From Lachnospiraceae bacterium (GTDB lineage Bacteria > Bacillota > Clostridia > Lachnospirales > Lachnospiraceae), in contig JAFYEE010000013.1 of assembly GCA_017544405.1 (NCBI GenBank), positions 1-36,675 of the forward strand: 36,675 nucleotides of DNA, in the 5' to 3' direction. The position numbers were made by a program, and so were the translations under genes. The notes below the pieces were generated by a model that worked only from the letters and a program-made list of their open reading frames with translations, did not search any database and was not told the DNA's origin. Position 1 is the stretch's first letter, and every line of letters begins with the position of its first letter. This document shows positions 25,473 through 33,391 of this stretch, in pieces.

Positions 25473-27089
25473 TCACTTCACGAGATCCAGAGGATCCACG
25501 ATCACTTCCAGCAAAACGGATTTACGGTCCTTCAAAAAGGAACGGATCACCTTCTCCGCGTCCTTCATGTTCTCAAGCCGCATATAGTCAAAATCATAGG
25601 CGGATACCAGCTTCTCCAGATCGGGGCTGCCGCTCAGGTCGACCACGGAATAATGATCCTTATAGGTATAGTGCTGGTACTCCCGCACCATCCCGAGGGA
25701 ATTGTTGCGGATCACTACGATCTTGGCCTGTACGCCATGCTGATTGCAGGTGGCCAGCTCCATCATGGACATCTGGAAGGAACCGTCCCCGCACACGGCC
25801 ACGACCTGCCGCTTCGGACAGGCCAGCTTAGCCCCCATGGCAGCGGGAATGGAATATCCCATGGTTCCCATACCGCCGGAGGTGAGGAATTTTCCGGTGC
25901 GCATCACCACATTCGCACAGGACCAGATCTGGTTCTGTCCCACATCCGCCACGTAGACGCCGTCCTCCTCCATCGATTCGGAGAGGAGCTTTACAAAGGC
26001 TGCGGGATCCACGTACCCCTCGCGCCCGTACTTTTTGGGCTTGAATTCCTTCTTGTAGGAAGTCAGAGTCTCCACCCACTCGCTGTAATCCGCTTCGATG
26101 TCCAGCGCGTTCAGATCCTCGAGCACCTTGTCCGCGTCTCCGACCAGCGGGATGGAGGAAAGGGCGTTTTTGCCGATCTCCGCGGGATCGACATCGATGT
26201 GCACCAGCACCTTGCCGCGGGTGATGAGATCCGGCTGGCTGATGGCCCGGTCCGCCACGCGCGCGCCGACCATGATGATGAGATCCGCCTCGTTCATCGC
26301 ACGGTTTGCATAGGGCTTGCCGTTATTGCCGACCATCCCGAAATAGTAAGGATCGTTCGTTGGCATGACACCGATGCCCATCATGGTGGAGACCACGGGG
26401 ATCTTATGATTCTTTACAAAAGCCTGCAGCTCGTCGTCCGCCTGGGCGAGAAGCACGCCGCCGCCCGCACAGATGATGGGACGCTTTGCACGGTTCAGCT
26501 CCTTCCCCACCTTCTTGATCTGGACCGCATTGCCCTTGACGGTGGGCTTGTAGGTGCGAAGCGAAACCTCCTCGGGATAGCGGAAGGACTTGACCTGCGC
26601 ATTCTGCACATCGATGGGGATATCGATCAGCACGGGGCCTTTCCGGCCCGAATTGGCAATGTAAAAAGCCTCCTTGAAGATCCGCGGGATCTCCTCCGGA
26701 TCGCGCACCAGATAGCTGTATTTGACGAAGGATTCCACCGCGCCCGTAATGTCCGCCTCCTGGAAGACATCGCTGCCGAGGAGCTCACTGTTCACCTGAC
26801 CGGTGATCACCACCAGCGGAATGCTGTCCGCGAAGGCGGTCGCGATCCCGGTGATGATATTGGTGGCCCCCGGGCCGGAGGTCACGGCACAGACGCCGGG
26901 GCGGTGCGTCATCCGCGCAACACCGCTCGCCGCATGCGCCGCGTTCTGTTCCGTGCGCACGAGGATCGTACGGATCTCCGAGGACAGGATACTGTTGTAA
27001 AAAGGACAGATGGCGACTCCCGGATAGCCGAATACATAGGACACCTTCTCCGCCTCCAGGCATTTCACGATTACATCCGCTGCTAACAT
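25473..27089 (-). CDS. ilvB: Acetolactate synthase large (catalytic) subunit
   Basis: 538 residues, slightly short for IlvB. The ATG at 27089 follows AAGGAAGGTAGACT. It is a ThDP-dependent enzyme: FGYPG near the N-terminus, the activating Glu in VRTEQNAAHAASG, and TSGPGATNIITGIATAFADSIPLVVITGQV. The C-terminal ThDP/Mg motif is GDGSFQMSMMELATCNQHG with NN about 30 residues later. It condenses pyruvate with pyruvate or 2-oxobutyrate, the first step of valine/isoleucine synthesis. The C-terminal FAD-type residues used for herbicide binding are not assessed. It lies 21 bp after metH and couples to the downstream ilvN. Confidence 0.95.
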   Translation of the reverse strand: MLAADVIVKCLEAEKVSYVFGYPGVAICPFYNSILSSEIRTILVRTEQNAAHAASGVARMTHRPGVCAVTSGPGATNIITGIATAFADSIPLVVITGQVNSELLGSDVFQEADITGAVESFVKYSYLVRDPEEIPRIFKEAFYIANSGRKGPVLIDIPIDVQNAQVKSFRYPEEVSLRTYKPTVKGNAVQIKKVGKELNRAKRPIICAGGGVLLAQADDELQAFVKNHKIPVVSTMMGIGVMPTNDPYYFGMVGNNGKPYANRAMNEADLIIMVGARVADRAISQPDLITRGKVLVHIDVDPAEIGKNALSSIPLVGDADKVLEDLNALDIEADYSEWVETLTSYKKEFKPKKYGREGYVDPAAFVKLLSESMEEDGVYVADVGQNQIWSCANVVMRTGKFLTSGGMGTMGYSIPAAMGAKLACPKRQVVAVCGDGSFQMSMMELATCNQHGVQAKIVVIRNNSLGMVREYQHYTYKDHYSVVDLSGSPDLEKLVSAYDFDYMRLENMKDAEKVIRSFLKDRKSVLLEVIVDPLDLVK

Positions 27090-27110
27090 AGTCTACCTTC
27101 CTTTATGGGT

Positions 27111-29708
27111 TTATTGGATGCCGGTCAGCTTCTTCGCGACCTTCACAGCTTCCGAAGCATCGCGGGAGTACCCGTCCGCTCCGATCTCATCCGCGTATTC
27201 CTGCGTTACCACCGCTCCTCCGACCATGATCTTGACCGGGAGCTTCCGCTCTCTGGCGGCAGCGATCACTTCCCGCATCCGCTGCATCGTGGTCGTCATC
27301 AGAGCGGACAGACAGATGATGGAGGCGTTCTTCTCCCGGGCGGTCTGCAGGATCACATCCTGCGGAACATCCTTGCCAAGATCGATCACCTCGAAGCCGT
27401 AATTTTTCAGCATCATGGCAACCAGATTTTTTCCGATGTCATGAATATCTCCCTCGACCGTAGCGATGACGACGACGGGCTTTTCTTCTCCGGTATCCTC
27501 GGTCGCAAGAAGGGGCTCTAAGACTTCAATGGAGCGCTTCATGGCCTCCGCACCCGCGATGAGCTGTGGCAGGAAATACTTCCCCTTGTCAAAAAGATCT
27601 CCCACCGCATTGATCGCCGGGATCAGCGCATCGTTCAAAAGGCTCTGGGGCTCGCAGCCTGCCTGGACCGCAGCGTTCGTAAGGTCTGCGATCCCTCCGC
27701 GGTTGCCCTTGAGGATGCCGTTGTAAAGCGCCTGGGCCGGTGCTGGCAGATGCTCCGGCACAGAGGACGAAGCAGCTCCGGCGGTCCCGGAAGCCTTCGC
27801 CGCGCCTTCACTCCCCGCTTTCCCGCCGGAAGGAGCGGATGCGCCGGCTGCGCTGACGGCAATGTCGCCGCCGAGGGACCGGGCTACGCTCTGCAGCGCG
27901 CGCAGGGCAGCCTGCTTCTCTTCTTCCTCCTTGCGTGCTTCCTTCTCTTCTTTAAAAACGGTCACCGTCTCCAGATAGGATTCGGATGCGCCTGACCGGT
28001 TTAACAGAAGGTCCGTTGCCTTCGCACTGCAGACCAGAAGCTCCTGGGACGGATTGGCAATGGCCATGGTGAGACCGTTTGCGATCGCCATGGTCAGAAA
28101 AGTCGAATTTACATAGCTTCGCTCCGGCATACCGAAGGAGATATTGGAGAGGCCGCAGATGGAGGCAAAGCCGTTGTCCCTGCTGTACCGGATCGTCTCT
28201 AAGGTCTCGATCCCGGCGGAGGGGTTCGCTCCGACGGTCTGCACCAGACCGTCCACAACGATATCCTCCTGCTGCATGCCGAGCTTTAAGCTTCTGCGGA
28301 AGATGGTATCGATGATCTCCTTCTTCTCCTCCAGATTCTTCGGAAGACCCGCATCCGAGAGAGGAAGCAGGATGAACATCGCGCCGTATTTCGCGGCGAT
28401 GGGAAGCAGCTTTTCGTATTTTTCGGATTCCAGCGAGATGGAATTGATCAGGGCGCGGCCGGGATAGTACCGAAGCGCCGCCTCGAGCACCTCCACAAAG
28501 CTCGAATCCAGGGAAAGAGGCAGACTGCTGACCTGTGTCACCTCTTCGATGACCTTCAGCATCGTCTCCTTCTCGTCGATCCCGCCCATTCCGACATTGA
28601 TGTCAAGTACCTTCGCGCCGCGCTTTTCCTGCTCTTCGGCAAACTGAAGGACCAGATCCATCCTGCCTTCCCGAAGCTGCGCCTGCAGCGCTTTTTTCCC
28701 GGTCGGATTGATCCGCTCGCCGACGATCAGGAAGGGATCCGAGAGACCGAAGGAAAGGGTCCGGCGCTCACTGGTCAGAAACCGCATGCCTTCCGGACGC
28801 CGGGGAACGGTGACGGTCTGCACATGTCCGTAGGTTTCGGAAAGCATCGCAAGAAATTCCGGCGTCGTGCCGCAGCACCCGCCGAGGATCACCGCGCCCG
28901 CATCCACGAGATGCTTCATCTCCTCCGCAAAGGAATCGGCATCCATGTCATAAACCGTAGCGCCCTGCTCATCCAGGGACGGCAGTCCCGCATTGGGCTT
29001 GGCGATGATCGGGATCTTGGTAACCGCTGCCATGTCCCGGACGATTTCCGCCATAGCCGCCGGTCCGGTGGAACAGTTTACTCCCACGGCCGCTGCGCCC
29101 AGACTCTCGCAGACGATCGCCGCCGTCTGTGCATCCGTTCCGTAGAGCGTCCGCCCGTCCTTCTCAAAGGTCATGGTCACCATCACGGGAAGGTCGCAGA
29201 CTTCCTTGGCCGCGATCAGCGCACAGCGCACCTCGGCGAGACTCATCATCGTCTCCACCACCAGAAGGTCAACGCCCGCTTCCTCCAGCGCCAGGATCTG
29301 CTCCTTGTAGATGTCGATCAGATGCTCGGGCTCCATCGGACCGATGGGACGAAGCTGCTGACCGGTCATCGTAAGATCCCCCGCCACCAGGGCTGTCTGC
29401 TTTCCGGACTCCAGGATCGCCTGCTTTGAGATAGCGACCAGATCCCGCACCATCTCCTTCAGCTTTCCCTCCAGCCCGTATTCCGCCAGCTTGACGCGGT
29501 TGGCCGTAAAGGTCGGCGCATACAGGATATCGGTCCCCGACTCGAGGAAATCCTTCTGAAGCTTCTTCATAACCTCCGGATGTTCTAAAATCCACTGCTC
29601 CGGACAGACGCCGCCGGGCATTCCCGCTTTATTCAGATTGGTTCCCGTTGCGCCGTCCAGGTAGATGATCCTGCCACCCACATACTCGGAAAAAGCTTCT
29701 CGGTTCAT
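27111..29708 (-). CDS. metH: Cobalamin-dependent methionine synthase, short form without reactivation domain
   Basis: 865 residues from the ATG at 29708 (MNREAF), preceded by GCGAGGAGAATT. Domains in order: homocysteine S-methyltransferase (about 1-300) with zinc cysteines in GVNCSTGP and LGGCCGTTPE; pterin-binding barrel (about 320-590) with IVGERINPTGKKAL and DINVGMGG; an Ala/Ser/Gly-rich linker (about 620-670); B12 cap helices; and a B12-binding Rossmann domain with the axial-ligand motif EGDIHDIGKN and GGAVVT. It transfers a methyl group from methyltetrahydrofolate to homocysteine. The AdoMet-binding reactivation domain of the 1200-residue E. coli enzyme is absent, so a separate activation protein is expected elsewhere. 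It is followed 21 bp later by ilvB. Confidence 0.95.
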   Translation of the reverse strand: MNREAFSEYVGGRIIYLDGATGTNLNKAGMPGGVCPEQWILEHPEVMKKLQKDFLESGTDILYAPTFTANRVKLAEYGLEGKLKEMVRDLVAISKQAILESGKQTALVAGDLTMTGQQLRPIGPMEPEHLIDIYKEQILALEEAGVDLLVVETMMSLAEVRCALIAAKEVCDLPVMVTMTFEKDGRTLYGTDAQTAAIVCESLGAAAVGVNCSTGPAAMAEIVRDMAAVTKIPIIAKPNAGLPSLDEQGATVYDMDADSFAEEMKHLVDAGAVILGGCCGTTPEFLAMLSETYGHVQTVTVPRRPEGMRFLTSERRTLSFGLSDPFLIVGERINPTGKKALQAQLREGRMDLVLQFAEEQEKRGAKVLDINVGMGGIDEKETMLKVIEEVTQVSSLPLSLDSSFVEVLEAALRYYPGRALINSISLESEKYEKLLPIAAKYGAMFILLPLSDAGLPKNLEEKKEIIDTIFRRSLKLGMQQEDIVVDGLVQTVGANPSAGIETLETIRYSRDNGFASICGLSNISFGMPERSYVNSTFLTMAIANGLTMAIANPSQELLVCSAKATDLLLNRSGASESYLETVTVFKEEKEARKEEEEKQAALRALQSVARSLGGDIAVSAAGASAPSGGKAGSEGAAKASGTAGAASSSVPEHLPAPAQALYNGILKGNRGGIADLTNAAVQAGCEPQSLLNDALIPAINAVGDLFDKGKYFLPQLIAGAEAMKRSIEVLEPLLATEDTGEEKPVVVIATVEGDIHDIGKNLVAMMLKNYGFEVIDLGKDVPQDVILQTAREKNASIICLSALMTTTMQRMREVIAAARERKLPVKIMVGGAVVTQEYADEIGADGYSRDASEAVKVAKKLTGIQ

Positions 29709-29733
29709 AATTCTCCTCGCTATATGCCACAAT

Positions 29734-29760
29734 ACCCGGTAGGTGCAAGCCCTGCCGGGT
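29734..29760. other. Hairpin in the metH leader
   Basis: ACCCGG-(C)AGG ... CCT-(A)-CCGGGT forms an imperfect 9-bp hairpin between the DUF4870 gene and metH. There is no T-tract in the minus direction, so it is not a clear terminator. A possible promoter TTGCAC/TATAGC overlaps its right side. No B12 or SAM riboswitch consensus is visible, and the leader is too short for one. Confidence 0.4.
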
Positions 29761-29810
29761 AAAATGACAATACTTATTCAAATAAATCTCTGTGTCCGAA
29801 ACAAACCTTC

Positions 29811-30110
29811 TTACTTCAGGATCTGGAATCCGCCGATGATGGGCAGCGGCTTTTCCTCTTCGTTGATCGCATGGATCAGTCCGATGATCCACAAAACGAA
29901 CAGAGCGATATTACAGATCCAGATAATGATCCAGATAAAAGGAACCTTGGAAAGGATCCTTGCCGCCACGGTCAGGACCAGGTTTGCAACCACCAGCAGA
30001 AAACTCTGATTGAGATGGAACTTGGCTCCCTCTCTGTCGCCTACAAAATATGCGATCAGCCAGCCGATGAGCGTAAGATAGGAAACAATACCCGTTGCTT
30101 TTTTCGTCAT
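29811..30110 (-). CDS. DUF4870-type small membrane protein
   Basis: 99 residues. The ATG at 30110 follows AAAAGGGAGGGCTTTATC. About three hydrophobic segments (near 8-25, 35-55 and 58-82) are separated by a short charged loop with AKFHLNQS, the recurrent DUF4870 motif. The C-terminus is a short soluble tail. The protein should sit in the cytoplasmic membrane; function is unknown. It is the third gene of an operon with DUF4190 and DUF2752 proteins. Confidence 0.8.
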   Translation of the reverse strand: MTKKATGIVSYLTLIGWLIAYFVGDREGAKFHLNQSFLLVVANLVLTVAARILSKVPFIWIIIWICNIALFVLWIIGLIHAINEEEKPLPIIGGFQILK

Positions 30111-30138
30111 GATAAAGCCCTCCCTTTTCTTGAGTCAT

Positions 30139-30549
30139 TTACAGAGTAACATGGAAAAAAATCAGCAGCACATTCTTCAGGATCCAATTGGCAGCCGTGA
30201 TCCCCACGGCAGCCCAGAGATACCAGTTCCGAAACCGAAGGCCCCGGATCTTCCCGATGTGCAAATGCTCCAAAAGATGCGATCCCATGAACAGCCCGAA
30301 GAGCACCGCCGTGTAAGGCACCAGCGGATGATACCATGCGGACTGCAGGGGATGTGCGTGCATCAGAGCCACGACCGCTCTGGTACCGCCGCAGCCCGGG
30401 CAGTACAGCCCAAAGAAGCGATGGAAATAACACGCAAAGTTCACGCCCGCACGAACCAGATACAGGTAGAGGACCGACAGCGGAACAATGATCCCCGCCG
30501 AAATCCATCCGATCTTATATAATTGTTCCTCCAGCGTTTCCTTTTTCAT
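30139..30549 (-). CDS. DUF2752 domain-containing membrane protein
   Basis: 136 residues with about three membrane helices. The family hallmark CPGCGGTRAV follows the first helix, with histidines nearby (ALMHAHPLQSAWYHPLVPY). The two cysteines and the conserved arginine suggest a metal or redox site, but no function is established. The ATG at 30549 has no good Shine-Dalgarno, and the gene begins 16 bp after the DUF4190 stop, so it may depend on coupling. Confidence 0.88.
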   Translation of the reverse strand: MKKETLEEQLYKIGWISAGIIVPLSVLYLYLVRAGVNFACYFHRFFGLYCPGCGGTRAVVALMHAHPLQSAWYHPLVPYTAVLFGLFMGSHLLEHLHIGKIRGLRFRNWYLWAAVGITAANWILKNVLLIFFHVTL

Positions 30550-30565
30550 ACTTTACGAGCGCGGA

Positions 30566-31189
30566 TCATAAATTGTTCAGCATATTCTCAAGATCTTCCA
30601 GATTGCTGAAATTGCCAAGGCTTGCAAGACTGCTGCGGAATGCGATGCCGATGATGATACCGATGACGCTCACGCAGATTCCGATGATGGAGCAGACAAA
30701 GGCTCCCTTGCCGAGGCCGTTCTCCGGATTGGTCTTGTTGCCCGTCACGGCGCAAATGATGCCGATGATACCCAGGATCAGTCCAAGGTACGTGCAGCAG
30801 CAGCCGATCACGATCGAGCAGATACCGAGCACCAGACCGGCAATCTGAAGACCGTTGGCTTTGTTCTCCTCCGGAGCAGCGCCATTGTAATCAAACCCTG
30901 CATCGTAGGAGCCGAATGCATTGCCCGTCTGATCATTCTGGCTGGAATAATGGGTGGTCGTGCTTCCGGAGAATCCGTTCTGCGCCGTCTGATTCGCAGA
31001 AGCGCCGAAATCCTGCGCGGCCTGATAGGTTGCATTGTTCAGGTTCTGTGCGGCCTGATTCACGGCCTGCGCACCCTGATCGAAGGAACTCTGCAGATCC
31101 TGCGCTGCGTTCTGCGCATTCTGGGCCGCGCTGTCCGCAGCCTGCCCTGCATGGTTCACATTCTGATTGAAATTGTCAAAGTCACTCAT
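30566..31189 (-). CDS. DUF4190 domain-containing membrane protein with Gln/Asn/Ala-rich N-terminus
   Basis: 207 residues. The ATG at 31189 follows AGGAAAGGGGAACGG. The first 75 residues are a low-complexity Ala/Gln/Asn region with repeated AAQN-like units, probably disordered or helical and facing the cytoplasm. Two membrane helices follow (about 115-145 and 158-185) with Gly/Cys/Ile-rich sequence (GLVLGICSIVIGCCCTYLGLILGIIGII) typical of DUF4190. The C-terminus is a short amphipathic tail. It is the first gene of the three-gene operon behind the palindromic promoter at 31278-31306. Function is unknown. Confidence 0.85.
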   Translation of the reverse strand: MSDFDNFNQNVNHAGQAADSAAQNAQNAAQDLQSSFDQGAQAVNQAAQNLNNATYQAAQDFGASANQTAQNGFSGSTTTHYSSQNDQTGNAFGSYDAGFDYNGAAPEENKANGLQIAGLVLGICSIVIGCCCTYLGLILGIIGIICAVTGNKTNPENGLGKGAFVCSIIGICVSVIGIIIGIAFRSSLASLGNFSNLEDLENMLNNL

Positions 31190-31277
31190 TTCCGTTCCCC
31201 TTTCCTGTAAGAAAAATCCGTCCGGCCCGCAAAACAGGTCAGCTTTATTACTTTAATCATATAAAGCAATCGAAATC

Positions 31278-31306
31278 ATTTTACCCCCTGGCCAGGGGTT
31301 CGTCAA
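31278..31306 (-). promoter_or_regulatory. Promoter with palindromic spacer for the DUF4190-DUF2752-DUF4870 operon
   Basis: Minus strand TTGACG (31301-31306), a 17-bp spacer, and TAAAAT (31278-31283). The spacer contains CCCCTGGCCAGGGG, a perfect 14-nt palindrome (31285-31298). A palindrome between the -35 and -10 is a classic operator position. It has no loop and no following T-run, so it is not a topB terminator. The predicted mRNA leader is about 80 nt. Confidence 0.6.
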
Positions 31307-31313
31307 TGCCGGC

Positions 31314-33389
31314 TCAGCGTCCCCGGCCTTTTTTGTAGAAACCGCTGATATATTGGAACTGCGACTCCATCTGCGGGATATTGTTCACATTCTTGACGAA
31401 ATTGGTCTTCTGTGTGACAAAGGCCTCCAGCTTCGTCATATATTCCTCCGGAGAGATGCTTCCCTCCGCCACCATCGCAAGGCCCTTCTCCCAGCTCGCC
31501 GTAAGAGACGGCTGAAGCATGGCCGGCATCGAGCCGCGCATGACATCATAGATCATCTCCCCGAGCAGGGTGGGCGTCAGAACCTGCGTTTTTTTGTTCA
31601 GCGCGATATATTCGATCTTCTGAAGCTTGGTCAGAATCTCCGCGCGGGTCGCGCTGGTGCCGATGCCGCTCCCCTTGATCTGGCTGCGCAGGTCTTCGTC
31701 CTCGATGAACTGACCGGCATTTTCCATCGTCAGGATCATGCTTCCGGAAGTATAGCGTCTCGGCGGGGAGGTCTCCCCCTCCTTGATCTCATACCCTCTG
31801 ACGCTCACGGGAAGTCCCGCTCCGGCCGTCTTCAGAAGGGCCAGAAGCGCATCGGAATCCGTGATGGTCACTTCCTCCTCGGATTCCGTTTTACCCTCGC
31901 CGTCCTCCGCAGCATTCGCATTCGCGTCCGTCCGGGAATCTCCTGCCTCCTCCGGGGCAGCCTCCTGTCCTTTCTCCCTGCGATAGGGCGGCGCCACCTT
32001 CAGATACCCTTCCTCCTCCAGCACCTTGAAATTCGAGAAGAAGGATTCCTGTCCCACACCGATCACCAGAGAAAATTTCCGATAGACCGCGGGCGGATAG
32101 AAAATGCTCAGGAAACGGCGGACGATCCGGTCATACACCTTTACGGTCAGCTCGCTCAGGGATCTGAGCTCCCCGAGCCCCTGGCCGGTGGGAATGATGG
32201 CATAGTGATCCGTGATCAGCTTGTCATTGGTATATTTCGTCTTGCCGATGGATCTCCAGGATGTCCCCGCAAGGATCTCCGCGGCAAATGCGCTGCAGGG
32301 GCCGTAGCCCTTTAAACCGCCGATATTCTTGTCGATCTCCTTCGCCACGGCGCTCGAAAGCACGCGCGCATCCGTTCTGGGATAGGTCGTCAGCTTCTTC
32401 TCGTAGAGCTCCTGCACGATGGCCAGTGTCTGATCCGGCGAGATCTTGAAGAACTTGGAACAGTCATTTTGCAGTTCCGCCAGGTTGTAGAGAAGCGGCG
32501 GATTCTTCGTCTCCTTCTTGCGCGTGATCTCCTTCAGCGCAGCGGGAAGTCCGGCAAGCGAATCCATGAGCGCCTGAGCATCCTGCTTTTCCTTGAATCC
32601 GTTCTCCTTGTACAGCTTCGGGCTCTGATCATAGGCGGAAGTCTCCGTGACCTTCCATTCGCCCTCCACTTCGCTCCCCTCAATGGTAAACTGTCCGACC
32701 ACGCGGTAAAACGGAGTCTTCACAAAGGAACGGATCTCCCGCTCGCGCCCTACCACGATCCCGAGGACACAGGTCATCACGCGGCCCACGGAGATCCCGC
32801 CCTTGTCGCGGTGCAGAAATCCGTTGACGCATTTTTTGTACTTAAGCGTGACGATCCGGGAGAAATTGATCCCCATCAGATAGTCTTCCTTCGCCCGCAG
32901 ATAGGCGGAGTTGCTCAGATTATCGTAAGCGCTCCAGTCCTTCGCCTCGCGGATCCCGCGCAGGATCTCCTCCTCCGTCTGGGAATCGATCCAGACACGG
33001 CGCCTTTCCTTGTCGTGCACCCCGGCCATCTGGTCCACCAGGCGGTAGATGTATTCTCCCTCCCGCCCGGAGTCGGTGCAGATATAGATCGTCTCCACGT
33101 CCTCACGGTTGAGAAGCGTTCGCACGATCCCGAACTGCTTGGCCGCGCTCGGGATCACCTCATACCGGTATTCCTTCGGCAGGAAGGGAAGCGTGTCATA
33201 ACGCCACATGCGGAGGCTTTCATCGTAGGCATCGGGGTAGCTCATCGTGATCAGATGCCCGACGCACCAGGTGACGATGCTTTCCGCGCTCTCCATGAAT
33301 CCGTCCCCGTTGCGGAACGATTGCTTCAGAGCCTCACCGAACTGCTTGGCCACACTGGGTTTTTCGGCTATATAAAGGTTCTTGCCCAC
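31314..33389 (-). CDS. topB: DNA topoisomerase III
   Basis: 691 residues. The start codon is GTG at 33389, preceded by AAGGAGTAAAT. The Toprim domain shows LYIAEKPSVAKQ and YICTDSGREGEYIYR. The type IA core has YLMGINFSRI, SVGRVMTCVLGIV and the catalytic tyrosine in LTTYPRTDARVL. A Glu/Ala-rich acidic insertion (about 485-530) separates core segments before GSGIGTSATRAEIL. No C-terminal zinc ribbons are seen; the protein ends in a basic KKGRGR tail. It relaxes negative supercoils and decatenates precatenanes. It lies 2 bp after the GGDEF-EAL gene, its Shine-Dalgarno overlapping that stop codon. Confidence 0.96.
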   Translation of the reverse strand: MGKNLYIAEKPSVAKQFGEALKQSFRNGDGFMESAESIVTWCVGHLITMSYPDAYDESLRMWRYDTLPFLPKEYRYEVIPSAAKQFGIVRTLLNREDVETIYICTDSGREGEYIYRLVDQMAGVHDKERRRVWIDSQTEEEILRGIREAKDWSAYDNLSNSAYLRAKEDYLMGINFSRIVTLKYKKCVNGFLHRDKGGISVGRVMTCVLGIVVGREREIRSFVKTPFYRVVGQFTIEGSEVEGEWKVTETSAYDQSPKLYKENGFKEKQDAQALMDSLAGLPAALKEITRKKETKNPPLLYNLAELQNDCSKFFKISPDQTLAIVQELYEKKLTTYPRTDARVLSSAVAKEIDKNIGGLKGYGPCSAFAAEILAGTSWRSIGKTKYTNDKLITDHYAIIPTGQGLGELRSLSELTVKVYDRIVRRFLSIFYPPAVYRKFSLVIGVGQESFFSNFKVLEEEGYLKVAPPYRREKGQEAAPEEAGDSRTDANANAAEDGEGKTESEEEVTITDSDALLALLKTAGAGLPVSVRGYEIKEGETSPPRRYTSGSMILTMENAGQFIEDEDLRSQIKGSGIGTSATRAEILTKLQKIEYIALNKKTQVLTPTLLGEMIYDVMRGSMPAMLQPSLTASWEKGLAMVAEGSISPEEYMTKLEAFVTQKTNFVKNVNNIPQMESQFQYISGFYKKGRGR

Positions 33390-33391
33390 AT

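Noticed and set aside
29709..29810. Possible cobalamin or SAM riboswitch before metH
   Set aside because: The gap is about 100 bp and shows only one imperfect hairpin; no conserved riboswitch core was recognisable.
31285..31298. Palindrome read as a topB terminator
   Set aside because: The two halves touch without a loop and no T-run follows, while it fits exactly in a promoter spacer.
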